Under the pieces are notes generated by a model. It was not told where the DNA came from, did no database searches, and saw only the letters and a program-made list of their open reading frames with translations. 64,000 nt of DNA from JAHRAW01 sp965249835. Lineage in GTDB: Bacteria; Pseudomonadota; Gammaproteobacteria; Arenicellales; Poriferihabitantaceae. This document shows, one piece after another, positions 44,931 to 53,780 of this stretch. Where the stretch lies: contig CBDFMY010000004.1 of NCBI GenBank assembly GCA_965249835.1, positions 67,164 through 131,163 of the forward strand, read 5' to 3'. A program made the translations under genes and the position numbers. Position 1 is the first letter of the stretch; every line of letters begins with the position of its first letter.

Positions 44931-45454
44931 AGATTTTTCCTGTTCGTTGTCGCAGTAGATCTTGTGTGTTTAGGAGTTATCTTGACACGTTTATATATTG
45001 TTTCTTTCTTCTGATTATGCTGAACTCCGACATATAAATACTTGCAGGATATTTCTTCTTCAAAATTCTCTTGTTTTACTAAATTTCCCCACTCCTCTCC
45101 GGGTTTTAATACATAAGGAATTATATTTCCACAGATTTCATACGCAGGAATAACGAAATGTTGTCTCTTTTGCTTCCTAATCGAATCTAAAACAGTCGGA
45201 GCATAGTAACCTAACAAATGAGTAATAGTTGTTGGAGACGTTCCGCGGTTAACCGCTTTGACCGATATATACAAACTCTCTCCGGTGGTAGGTTGTGTTG
45301 GATAAATCCTCATATTTGGGGTCGCTGTAACATACACACGAGCACCTGATCTTATGGTCACAATGACACCCCAAACAAGTGTAAGTGTTGCAATTATTGC
45401 ACCCCACCAAGCCGCATACTCACTCGCAGATAATTGTGAAAAATCTATAATCAT
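44927..45454 (-). CDS. Unknown membrane-anchored protein
   Basis: A 175-aa protein with one N-terminal membrane span (about 14-35, AAWWGAIIATLTLVWGVIVT) and a soluble domain rich in beta-type residues, ending in a basic tail. It is AT-rich like the restriction-modification pair and converges on it with a 4-bp overlap. I do not recognise the family. It may be a cargo gene of the same island. Confidence 0.5.
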   Translation of the reverse strand: MIIDFSQLSASEYAAWWGAIIATLTLVWGVIVTIRSGARVYVTATPNMRIYPTQPTTGESLYISVKAVNRGTSPTTITHLLGYYAPTVLDSIRKQKRQHFVIPAYEICGNIIPYVLKPGEEWGNLVKQENFEEEISCKYLYVGVQHNQKKETIYKRVKITPKHTRSTATTNRKNL

Positions 45455-45534
45455 GTTGATTTGTCTATGCTTTGGATTTTATTAACAGATACTAGCACTC
45501 AATAAAAACTTTGGTCAATGACATACCACTGCTG

Positions 45535-45680
45535 TCCCATTAACAAGCAAAAAAGATGGTCTGATTCGCTCTGAATTGATACAATGAGATGACGTACAAC
45601 TTATTGAATCAAATAGGAGAATCAGACCATGGCGCATTGTAACACAGTTTTATCGCAACTCCTCAAATGGGTGCCGAGAC
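45535..45680 (+). mobile_element. IS4-family left end with transposase start (fragment)
   Basis: A frame starts at ATG 45629 after TAGGAGAATCAG and reads MAHCNTVLSQLLKWVPR, the N-terminus typical of one IS4-family transposase group. It is interrupted after 17 codons by the ISNCY element at 45681. About 45535-45560 may be the terminal inverted repeat. No continuation of the transposase is visible after the ISNCY copy, so the IS4 element was already a fragment or was deleted later. Confidence 0.55.
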
Positions 45681-47033
45681 TGTTAGGAGTAAATTATCTG
45701 TCCTAATAATTAACACGTGAACTGTCCGGATTTATTCTATCCTATTTGGGGGTGGCAAATGAACCGGACAGCCTTTGTTGAGGAATTAAAACAGATGAGA
45801 TTTGAAGATGCATATGAGGGTTATCAATGCAAACGATTAAGCCAAGAGGAGGCGGCCAGTTTGTTAGGAGTCTGCAGTCGTAGTTTTCGCAGGTATATCA
45901 ACCGTTATGAAGAGTCAGGGCTGGAAGGCTTGTGTGACAAAAGACTGCACACCCTATCAGTACGGTGCGCTCCGGTTGATGAGGCGATGGCATTAACCGG
46001 TTTATATTCCAGTCGATATAATGGCTGGAATGTCAGGCATTTTCATCGTTGGCGTCAACGAAAACACCAGGGGGCACGTAGCTATAGTTGGGTTAAAAAC
46101 CAACTTCAAACAGCTGATTTGGTGGCAAAAGGTCAATCACCTGGACCTCATCGCATTAAACGGCTCCCCAGTGCATTGCCCGGCATGATGATCCATCAAG
46201 ATGGCAGTACTCATTTATGGGTGCCCGGGGTGTATTGGGATTTAATTGTGACTATGGATGATGCCACTAACGAGCATTATTCCATGCGCTTTGTTGAACA
46301 GGAAGGCACGGTCAGTTCGTTGCTGGGTGTCAAAGATGTACTCAAGGCTAAAGGTATTTTCTGTACTTTCTATTCCGACAGGGACCGCCATTACTGGCAT
46401 ACACCAGAGGTAGGTGGCAAGGTGGATAAAAACAATCCGACTCAATTTGGCATTGCCCTTAAAACGGTTAGGCATTGATATGATTGCTGCCTATTCGCCT
46501 GAGGCTCGCGGGCGATCTGAACGTGCCTTTGGTACTCACCAAGGGCGATTACCTCAAGAATTGGCGCTCAACGGCATCACCGATATAACAGCCGCTAATG
46601 CATACCTTAACAATCATTACATGCCGGCTTATAACGAGGAGTTTGCACGTCCTGCAAGAGAACAAGGCAATGCATTTGTCCGGCTTGCCGGTGTTAATCT
46701 GGATGATTACCTTTGTCAGCGTTATGAGCGCAGGGTGAGGAAAGACAATTGCGTGCAATTTAACAACCTCAATTTACAGCTGCCGAAAGACAAACATCGC
46801 TATCATTACATCAAAGCCAAAGTAAAGGTTGTAATCCATTTAGATGGCTTAATTTCAATTTTTCATGGTCCTAGACGACTGGGATGATATTCAAAAGATG
46901 GCTGTTTATTGAATGAGGAACAAATACAGGCTGACGTTGCGTAAATCCGCTTCACAATGTCAGGAGTATAAACCAATTAAAAGCGGACAGATGTCGTGCT
47001 AATTATTAGGACAGTTCTATTTACTCCTAACAA
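45681..47033 (+). mobile_element. ISNCY-family insertion sequence
   Basis: Imperfect terminal inverted repeats of about 50 bp: TGTTAGGAGTAAAT and CTGTCCTAATAATTA on the left (45681-45716) match the complement of the right end (46998-47033). Outside them lie AAATGGGTGCCGAGAC (45665-45680) and AAATGGGCGCCGAGAC (about 47035-47050), a probable 16-bp target duplication with one change. The transposase inside is frameshifted, so this copy is probably not autonomous. Confidence 0.75.
45759..46887 (+). pseudogene. ISNCY transposase, frameshifted
   Basis: It starts at ATG 45759 after GGGGGTGG. The first frame (to 46478) has an N-terminal helix-turn-helix (SQEEAASLLGVCSRSFRRY) and a DDE-type core start (HQDGSTHLW). 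At about 46457-46460 an extra A in CTTAAAACGG shifts the frame; the second frame continues as ALKRLGIDMIAAYSPEARGRSE to 46887. The total of 1129 nt is one base over a codon multiple. A programmed +1 shift is possible but less likely than mutation. Confidence 0.75.
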
Positions 47034-47065
47034 AATGGGCGCCGAGACGCTCCCAAGGGTTCGTC

Positions 47066-47167
47066 AGTATAACCGACCAAGGCCTACCTGCAATTCACAA
47101 CCCACAGGACAGCGACCTGCTACCATGGATGAGTATAACCGACCAAGGCCTACCTGCAATTCACAAC
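47066..47167. CRISPR. CRISPR-like remnant: two identical 36-bp repeats, one 30-bp spacer
   Basis: The 36 bases from AGTATAACCGACCAAGGCCT onward are identical at 47066-47101 and 47132-47167, separated by 30 bp (47102-47131). The geometry and the complementary-strand start GTTGTGAATT resemble type II arrays. There are no cas genes in the window. A third repeat is absent on the right. On the left, 32 bp (about one spacer) remain before the ISNCY end. The 66-bp period is a codon multiple, so an in-frame duplication in a lost gene is the alternative. Confidence 0.35.
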
Positions 47168-47308
47168 GTGGAGCGCGACATCAAAGCGAATGAGCCGCAC
47201 TACGGCGTAGCCGCCGAAATGATAGCGGCTAACGCCGCTGAGGGTTATAAGATTCTCGCCTGCCGGCGAGAATCACGAATGATAGGTTTTTGAATAATGT
47301 GTGGTAAC

Positions 47309-47435
47309 TGCTCAAAAAACGGTGTTTTTGAGAAGATAACCATGGAAAAGTGCTTTGCTTCTCAAAAAACGGTGTTTTTGAGAAGTAACCATGGAAAAGT
47401 GCCATTGCTTCTCAAAAATCGGTGTTTTTGAGAAG
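47309..47435. repeat. Three tandem palindromes at an exact 50-bp period
   Basis: CTCAAAAAACGGTGTTTTTGAG occurs at 47311, 47361 and 47411 (third copy with one A-to-T change). With flanking bases each forms a stem of about 9-11 bp with a 6-nt loop (CTTCTCAAAAA / TTTTTGAGAAG in copies 2 and 3). The spacers share TAACCATGGAAAAGTGC, so the unit was duplicated in tandem. The array ends 150 bp before the AAA-protein gene and could be an operator array, a transcription stop or a mobile repeat. Confidence 0.8.
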
Positions 47436-47439
47436 ATAG

Positions 47440-47545
47440 CGAAAAAGCAGACAAGCGGTATGTGACCGACCGAGCACGACGCGCAACAAAGCATGGCGAC
47501 AAAAAGACAGGCGCAAAGGCAAGCGCAATTCCATAAAAAGAGTAT
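47440..47545 (-). repeat. Degenerate family A repeat
   Basis: TATGTGACCGACCGAGC, then CGACGCGCAACAAAGCATGG and GACAAAAAGACAGGCGC follow family A in reverse orientation, with several substitutions and a missing central palindrome. It lies between the hairpin array and the AAA gene. Together with the IS end, the CRISPR-like remnant and the hairpins it fills 46888-47585. Confidence 0.6.
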
Positions 47546-47585
47546 ACTCAACAACTAGTATTAACTAGCGAATGAGGCGTTGGTT

Positions 47586-48815
47586 ATGGCACAGATTGGT
47601 GATTTTAATCCGTTCAAGCCGGGTGATGGGCAACTCCCGCCTTATCTGGCTGGCCGGGAAAGCGAGCAGGGTCGGCTCAAGAAGATATTGGCAGAAATAT
47701 CTGCCGGACGACCACCTGCCGCCAATATCGTTATGTATGGTCCGAGAGGCATGGGCAAAACAGTGCTGTTGCGTTGGTTAAAAGTGGAAATTGGGGAATA
47801 TAAAAAACCGCAATTTTTTGATAAGAAAAGCAAGCAGATACGCGCATGTTCGACCACCGCTAATAAATTAGCAACGCCGGCAAAAATGTGGACGTTTTTA
47901 TTGTCAGAGGAAACTTTGGCAAAAAAAGTATTGGGTGGCGAAACACAAGCGGGGCTTAAGGCCGGGGCGTCTGCTGCTGATATAGTTTCGGCTGAAGCGT
48001 TTATTGCTAAGACATGGAAGGGAAAAGAGCCTACTGATGGCGTTTTATTAAACGCGTTGATTGCTCAATGCCAAAAAAATCCCTTGGTGGCTCTGGTGGA
48101 TGAAGCACATACCATGGAACCGGGCTTGTGCAATGCTTTGCTAAACCTGAGTCAAGATGTACGAGAGGAAGCACCTTTTTTGCTAGTACTCGCCGGCACG
48201 CCCGGTCTATCGCATTTGTTGACCACAGTGGGGGCTAGTTTTGTTGAACGCTCCACGAAAATTGGCATTGCACGATTAAATGCGCAGGCTACTGCGGATG
48301 CTATGGTAAAACCGTTGGAAGAAGACGGCATAACAGTAGCCGCCGATGCTTTGGAACATGTGATCGAAGACAGCCAGCACTATCCTTACTTCATTCAACT
48401 TTGGGGCGAAGCCCTTTGGGATTTTGCAAAGGAAAAAGAACTGCAAAAACTGACTTCTGAAGACATTACCGAAGTAGAAACAAAGATTGAAAACCGCCGA
48501 TCACACTTTTATGGAGAACGCAGAAAAGCATTACGAGATTGTGGATTGTTACCGGCGGCTATTGCTATTGCAACAATATTCCAAGACGTGGAAACGGTCA
48601 CAGATGATACGCTCATAAATGTTATTGCAGATAATCCACCGGTCGATTCACATACTGCACAGTCATCTAGTGAACATCTGCAAACACTTATTCGCCATGA
48701 GTTTATTTGGAATCCGCCGGACACAAATTTATATGAGGCGGGTATTCCGAGTTTGATGAGATATGTCTTGGACCAGCAGCGCGAGCATGTGCAAAAAAGA
48801 TCGCCGGCGAAATGA
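47586..48815 (+). CDS. AAA (AAA_16/Orc1-Cdc6-like) ATPase
   Basis: A 409-aa P-loop protein: Walker A GPRGMGKT at about 52-59, Walker B LVALVDEAHTM near 190-200, then a sensor-like LVLAGTPGLSHLL. The C-terminal 150 residues are a helical/winged-helix-like region. It starts at ATG 47586. Such proteins in accessory regions act as transposition or defence ATPases, or as orphan regulators; there is no partner gene next to it to decide. IS elements on both sides suggest it is mobile cargo. Confidence 0.72.
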   Translation: MAQIGDFNPFKPGDGQLPPYLAGRESEQGRLKKILAEISAGRPPAANIVMYGPRGMGKTVLLRWLKVEIGEYKKPQFFDKKSKQIRACSTTANKLATPAKMWTFLLSEETLAKKVLGGETQAGLKAGASAADIVSAEAFIAKTWKGKEPTDGVLLNALIAQCQKNPLVALVDEAHTMEPGLCNALLNLSQDVREEAPFLLVLAGTPGLSHLLTTVGASFVERSTKIGIARLNAQATADAMVKPLEEDGITVAADALEHVIEDSQHYPYFIQLWGEALWDFAKEKELQKLTSEDITEVETKIENRRSHFYGERRKALRDCGLLPAAIAIATIFQDVETVTDDTLINVIADNPPVDSHTAQSSSEHLQTLIRHEFIWNPPDTNLYEAGIPSLMRYVLDQQREHVQKRSPAK

Positions 48816-48997
48816 TAGCGGCTAACGCCGTTTAGTTTTTGTCACGCTTCGCGTGACTCCTTATTTCCAATGTGCTTTCGCTTCTCGACGCGCTTTTGTC
48901 TTTTCAATTTACCATTGCCCTTCATTCGTCATTGCGCGCCGTATTTTCGTTGTCAGGCAAGGCGCGCGAGGAGCGAGGGAGGGAGCATACATTAAGT
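48816..48997 (-). repeat. Left half of a family A repeat, target of IS5
   Basis: About 48930-48996 (GTTGTCAGGCAAGGCGCGCG, AGGAGCGAGG, GCATACATTAAG) is the left half of family A in reverse. The other half resumes at 50263 with TAAGTATGTGACCGACCG. Removing the IS restores the CATACATTAAGTATG palindrome seen in intact copies. The preceding 110 bp show nothing recognisable. Confidence 0.75.
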
Positions 48998-50262
48998 GAG
49001 ACCTTTGCATAAATCAAGCCTAAATCATACTTAATCCAGTAAAATAAGAAACCTCTAAACAACCACCAAAACCAACTCAAAATGTCCTGGAAACAAACCG
49101 CCCAACACTCAATGGCAGACATGCTTGTGGTCGAGCATAAATCCCTGAGCGAACTTGACGATGTGCACAGCATCATTAACTGGAAAGAGATAGAGACCAC
49201 CCTTGCGGGACTTTATTCATCTAAAAGAGGCGTGCCTGCCTACCCGCCGCTGATGATGTTCAAGATCCTAATCCTGCAAGCGTGGTATAACCTAAGCGAT
49301 GAAGCCTTGGAAAAACAAATTGCCAGGGATTTGATGTTCAGGCGCTTTATTGACTTAAGTTTGAGTGAAGCGGTGCCAGACCACACGACCATCTGGCGTT
49401 TCAGAAACCTGCTGAACACTGAGAACCTTTTAGAGCCGCTATTAGAGCAAATTAACACGCACCTGGAGCAAAACAGCATTATCGTCTCAGTCGGTTCAAT
49501 CAACCTCATTGATGCCACGGTGATAAAAGCCAAGCAATCACGCAAACGCAAGGGCAAGGATGGCAATAACACGCAAGACCCGGAGGCCGGTTACCACGTC
49601 AAGGTCGCCGCTGATGGCAAGCGCAAAACCACCTACGGCTTCAAGATGCACGCCAATACGGATGGACATGGTTTTGTCAAGAAGATGACTTACACGCCAG
49701 GCAATGTGCATGACTCACAAGAGATGGACAAACTGCTGGTCAAAACCCATGGGCAAGTTTACGCGGACAGCGCATATGCCAATCAGGAAAACGACAGGAA
49801 ACTGGGCCGGCAAAACAATAAAGTTCTGCACCGGGCTTATAGAAACAAACCGTTGACCGACCAACAAAAACAGCAAAACAGGCAACGTTCAGGCATCCGT
49901 TATATCGTCGAGCGCACCTTTGGGCTATTAAAACAACATCACGGATTAGGTCAGGCAAGATACCTTGGGCTGGAAAGAAACAAAAGCAGAGCGCAACTGA
50001 TTGCGATGACTCATAATCTTAAAACCGGGATGAATATTTTCAAGCAAATGCGAAGTTCACCGGCGTGTTGCGTCTAAAAGGCGGGGGGAAAGGAAAAACA
50101 GCAACCCAACCAACCAAAGCAAGTAAATCGGGTTGGTTTGTGAAAGTTTTTCAAGAAAAACGAGGCTTTTTGGAAATATCTTTAGGGTGTTAACGAGTCA
50201 AGACCCTGAAAAATCTCAGAAGTGAGATTATGAGAAATGATTATGGATTATGCAAAAGTCTC
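48998..50262 (+). mobile_element. IS5-family insertion sequence, apparently complete
   Basis: The left end GAGACCTTTGCATAA and right end (complement) GAGACTTTTGCATAA form imperfect inverted repeats. Flanks give a short target duplication, TAAG or TAAGT, inside a family A repeat. The single transposase frame is intact, so the copy may be active. The 185 bp after the transposase are non-coding IS sequence. Confidence 0.85.
49082..50077 (+). CDS. IS5-family transposase
   Basis: A 331-aa DDE transposase. Visible landmarks are DHTTIWRFRNLL in the N-terminal part, LIDATVIKA carrying the first catalytic aspartate, VYADSAYAN carrying the second, and the IVERTFGLLKQHHGLGQARY glutamate region. Length and order are normal for the IS5 group. 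There is no frameshift. Confidence 0.93.
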   Translation: MSWKQTAQHSMADMLVVEHKSLSELDDVHSIINWKEIETTLAGLYSSKRGVPAYPPLMMFKILILQAWYNLSDEALEKQIARDLMFRRFIDLSLSEAVPDHTTIWRFRNLLNTENLLEPLLEQINTHLEQNSIIVSVGSINLIDATVIKAKQSRKRKGKDGNNTQDPEAGYHVKVAADGKRKTTYGFKMHANTDGHGFVKKMTYTPGNVHDSQEMDKLLVKTHGQVYADSAYANQENDRKLGRQNNKVLHRAYRNKPLTDQQKQQNRQRSGIRYIVERTFGLLKQHHGLGQARYLGLERNKSRAQLIAMTHNLKTGMNIFKQMRSSPACCV

Positions 50263-50912
50263 TAAGTATGTGACCGACCGAGCGACGACGCGCAACACAG
50301 CATGGCGACGAAAAGGCAAGCGCAATGTCATTGCCCGGCTTGTTCCGGATAATCCAGTTAAATATGTCGTCCGGCGTAGCCGGACTCATTTGCGGCGGAG
50401 CCGCTGCCGTTCGATGCAAGAAAGACGATCTGGAGATGTAGTTTAGATTATGACAGTATTAGTTACTCTCATCGTTTTTTAGTTCGAGGTTCTCGCCTTT
50501 GGCGAGAACAACAGACTGGATTTGCGCGTATCATCCCTGATACGCGCCCTTCGGGCTCGCTTCGCTCGCGAAAAATCGCTCCCGGCGATTTTTTCCGCCT
50601 GCCGGCGAGAATGACGAATGGTAGGTAATAGCAAATTGGGATGTAATAATTTCTTTGAGAAGACAAAGGCACATTGAGACTAAAGTATGCCGAACTATTA
50701 GTATCATTACGCAAGCGTGACTCACGGGGCGGCTTGCGCCGCCATCTGGATCCCCGCCTGCCGGCGAGGATGACGGGTTGGGGGATCAGGGTGAATTGGG
50801 AGGCATGGTTTCTTTGAGAAGACAAAGCACACGAATAAAAAGCACGGCAAGGTGATGGTTCCTTTTGAGAAGACAAAGTAACCGAGGATAAGGAGTCCGG
50901 CGTTAGCCGCTA
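50263..50912. repeat. Repeat-filled region: family A right half, family B, family C
   Basis: 50263-50335 is the right half of the IS5-split family A copy. About 50440-50520 shows TGACAGTATTAGTTACTCTC and GTTCTCGCCTTTGGCGAGAA, repeated at 63293-63355. 50521-50600 is family B (GCGTATCATCCCTGATACGC then CTTCGGGCTCGCTTCGCTCG). About 50740-50880 is family C with two GAGAAGACAAAG words. No coding sequence is visible in these 650 bp. Confidence 0.75.
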
Positions 50913-51743
50913 TCATTTTCCATAAAGCAACGCCCGGCAACTTTCGGGGTAGTCGGTGATAATTACCTCCACGCCCCACTCGGCCATTCGCTCCATATCC
51001 CGGGTTTCGTTGACCGTCCACGCATAGACTTCCAGGCAAAGGTCATGGGCGGCACGGACCAACGGTTCGGTCAAACCACGATGCTTGCATGAAAATACAT
51101 CGCCGTCTTTGTTTTTTACTTCTTGCAGATCGGCGGTTCCATATCGCCGCTTTGTTGTAAATCCGGTTTTGAAATTCAGTTTTCGTGTCGTCAATTCTTT
51201 TTTCAGCAACGCCATCAATTCCCAATCAAAACTTTGCAGGAAAACTTGCTCCGGCAAGCGAAGCGATTCGAGTTTGCCCGCCACCAGCGCGGCATAATAA
51301 TCAGGTTCCGGGGTCAACTCCGGCTGGCGCGGGTCGTTTTTCATTTCCAAGTTGAGGACAACGTTGTTGTCGGCGTGCCGGCCCGCCAACTCCACGAACT
51401 CATCCAAAGTCGGAATCCGCGCGCCATCCATGGCAACTTGTTCAGGAAATTCTTTCGCATAATCGCTGCCCGGCCGCATGCGTCCGACATCGTATTGACC
51501 GAGCGCATCCAGCGGCAAATCACGAATGGGAATGCGCTGCGTAATCCACTCCCCGTGCGCGTCTCTGGTGGTGTCGGGGTTGAGGCACAGGTCGTGGTGC
51601 AACACGATGACGTCATCGGCGGTAACGCATAAATCCACCTCAACGCCATCGGCGGCGTGTTGCAGCGCGTATTCGACCGCTGGCAGGGTATTTTCGGGCC
51701 GACGCCCGCGGGCGCCGCGGTGGCCGTGGATGGCTGGATTCAT
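50913..51743 (-). CDS. Glycerophosphodiester phosphodiesterase
   Basis: A 276-aa cytoplasmic GDPD (no signal peptide seen). Catalytic and metal residues are in HGHRGARG (6-13), PENT (E17), EVDLCVTADD (E35, D37) and LHHD (49-51), with a late WTVNETRDM and IITDYPE as in UgpQ-type enzymes. It releases sn-glycerol-3-phosphate from phospholipid headgroup diesters. It stands alone and diverges from the acyl-CoA dehydrogenase gene. Confidence 0.93.
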   Translation of the reverse strand: MNPAIHGHRGARGRRPENTLPAVEYALQHAADGVEVDLCVTADDVIVLHHDLCLNPDTTRDAHGEWITQRIPIRDLPLDALGQYDVGRMRPGSDYAKEFPEQVAMDGARIPTLDEFVELAGRHADNNVVLNLEMKNDPRQPELTPEPDYYAALVAGKLESLRLPEQVFLQSFDWELMALLKKELTTRKLNFKTGFTTKRRYGTADLQEVKNKDGDVFSCKHRGLTEPLVRAAHDLCLEVYAWTVNETRDMERMAEWGVEVIITDYPESCRALLYGK

Positions 51744-51887
51744 GGAAAGTTATGGCTGTTGCGCAACCGGCATTGTATGGCTATTGTATGAACACGGGAC
51801 ACCCCGGGACTCGCCGCAAACAATAATTCCCGGTGCGGTATACTTCCACGTTTCATCCCTCCACCAAGCGAAATTGGCAAAACCAGC

Positions 51888-53693
51888 ATGACTATGGACT
51901 ACACCGCCCCGATACGCGACCTGACATTTGCCGCCACCGAATTGGCTGACCTCAACCGCGTCAACCAGTTGCCCGGCCATGAAGAAGCCACTGCGGATTT
52001 ATTGCAAACCATTCTTGAGGAAGCCGGCAAATTCGCCAGCGAAGTGTTGGCACCGATCAACTGGAGCGGCGATCAACAAGGCGTGCGATTGGAAAACGGC
52101 AAGGCGATTACCGCCGACGGCTGGGTTGAAGCCTATCAGCAGTTCATTGCAGGCGGCTGGAACGGTTTGCCGTTCGACCCGGAAGTGGGCGGGCAAGGGT
52201 TGCCGTGGCTGGTGTCCACCGCCGTGGCGGAAATCTGGCACGCCGCCAACATGTCATTTTCACTGTGCCCGTTGCTGACCCAAAGCGCCATTGAAGCCAT
52301 CCAATCCCACGGTTCCACGCAACAAAAAGCGACCTACTTGCCGAAACTGGTGTCGGGGCAATGGTCGGGCACGATGAACCTGACCGAACCGCAAGCCGGT
52401 TCCGATTTGAGTGCGGTGCGCACGCGTGCGGTTGCCGAAGGCGATCATTATCTGATCAGCGGGCAGAAGATTTTCATTACTTACGGCGACCACGACATGA
52501 GCGAAAACATTATTCATCTGGTACTGGCGCGCACGCCGGACGCGCCGCAAGGGGTCAAGGGCATATCGCTTTTTATCGTGCCTAAGTTCCTGCCCGATGA
52601 CGACGGCAACTGGAGCATACGCAACGATGTCGAGACGCTTTCGCTGGAACACAAGTTGGGAATCCACGCCAGCCCCACGGCGGCGTTGGGATATGGCACC
52701 GGCGCGTACCGAAAGGGCGGCGCCGTCGGCTATCTGGTCGGCGAAGAAAACCACGGCCTGAGGTATATGTTCACGATGATGAATGTGGCGCGCCACGCGG
52801 TCGGCGTGGAAGGCAACGGTGTTGCCGAGCGCGCCTACCAGCAGGCGGCGAGATTCGCCGGCGAGCGAATTCAGGGCAGCGCCGTGGAAGCCCCGGATGG
52901 CGAGCGCGTGGCGATCATCAATCATCCGGATGTCAAGCGATTGCTGTGGTTGCAAAAGTGTCGCATCGAAGCGTTGCGTTCCCTTTGCCTGGTGGTGGCC
53001 GGGTGCATGGACCACAGTCGTCGTCAGCCGGATGCGGAATGGCAAACCCGCGCCCGCGAGATGGTGGAAATCATGACGCCCATTGTCAAAGGCTATACCA
53101 CCGAGATCGGTCTGGAAAATGTCTCGCTGGCGTTGCAGGTGCACGGCGGTATGGGATTCATTGAAGAAACCGGCGCCGCCCAGCATTATCGAGACCAGCG
53201 CATCACGTCGATTTACGAAGGCACCACCGGCATTCAGGCGGCGGATTTGGTTGGTCGCAAGTTAACCCGGGACGGCGGCGCAATGAATGCCAGAGTGATC
53301 GAGGAAATTCGTCGGGAGTGCAACGCGCTTGCCACTTCGGGCAAAGTTGGTGACATGGCAAAAAGGTTATCCGTAGCCATCGACACCGTGGAGCGTTCGG
53401 CGCAGTTCATTGTTGAATCTGCGGCGAAAGATGTTCGATTGTCAATGTCGGTTGCCGAACCGTATCTGCGATTGTGGGGCGTGGTGGCGTGTGGCTGGCA
53501 GATGGCAAAAGCCGCGGATGTCAGCATGAAAAAATTACAGCAGGAAGATGATTCGTTTTATCGCGACAAAATACGTACCGCGCAATTTTATTTCAGCACC
53601 GAAATGCCCAAGGTCGGGTATCTGGCGGAACTCATCCGCACCAGCGCGCCCATTGTCGTCGATGCCGATGCGCGATTATTTCAGGTTGCCTGA
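51888..53693 (+). CDS. Long-form acyl-CoA dehydrogenase (AcdC/DmdC-like)
   Basis: A 601-aa FAD enzyme, clearly longer than the 380-aa short forms. Signatures are LTEPQAGSDLSAVRTRA (about 162-178), GQKIFITYGDHD, and VHGGMGFIEETGAAQHYRDQRI with the C-terminal AcdC extension after 470. This class includes the methylmercaptopropionyl-CoA dehydrogenase DmdC and FadE-like enzymes. DMSP use would fit the taurine and MmsA context, but no DmdB or DmdD is in the window. The substrate is open. Confidence 0.9.
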   Translation: MTMDYTAPIRDLTFAATELADLNRVNQLPGHEEATADLLQTILEEAGKFASEVLAPINWSGDQQGVRLENGKAITADGWVEAYQQFIAGGWNGLPFDPEVGGQGLPWLVSTAVAEIWHAANMSFSLCPLLTQSAIEAIQSHGSTQQKATYLPKLVSGQWSGTMNLTEPQAGSDLSAVRTRAVAEGDHYLISGQKIFITYGDHDMSENIIHLVLARTPDAPQGVKGISLFIVPKFLPDDDGNWSIRNDVETLSLEHKLGIHASPTAALGYGTGAYRKGGAVGYLVGEENHGLRYMFTMMNVARHAVGVEGNGVAERAYQQAARFAGERIQGSAVEAPDGERVAIINHPDVKRLLWLQKCRIEALRSLCLVVAGCMDHSRRQPDAEWQTRAREMVEIMTPIVKGYTTEIGLENVSLALQVHGGMGFIEETGAAQHYRDQRITSIYEGTTGIQAADLVGRKLTRDGGAMNARVIEEIRRECNALATSGKVGDMAKRLSVAIDTVERSAQFIVESAAKDVRLSMSVAEPYLRLWGVVACGWQMAKAADVSMKKLQQEDDSFYRDKIRTAQFYFSTEMPKVGYLAELIRTSAPIVVDADARLFQVA

Positions 53694-53780
53694 TGTATCC
53701 TGATTGCCTCCGATTGCCGCCGATAGATGGCACCTTTTGATGGCGCGTTGCCGGCACCCGTCTGATTATTATTTCGCTGA

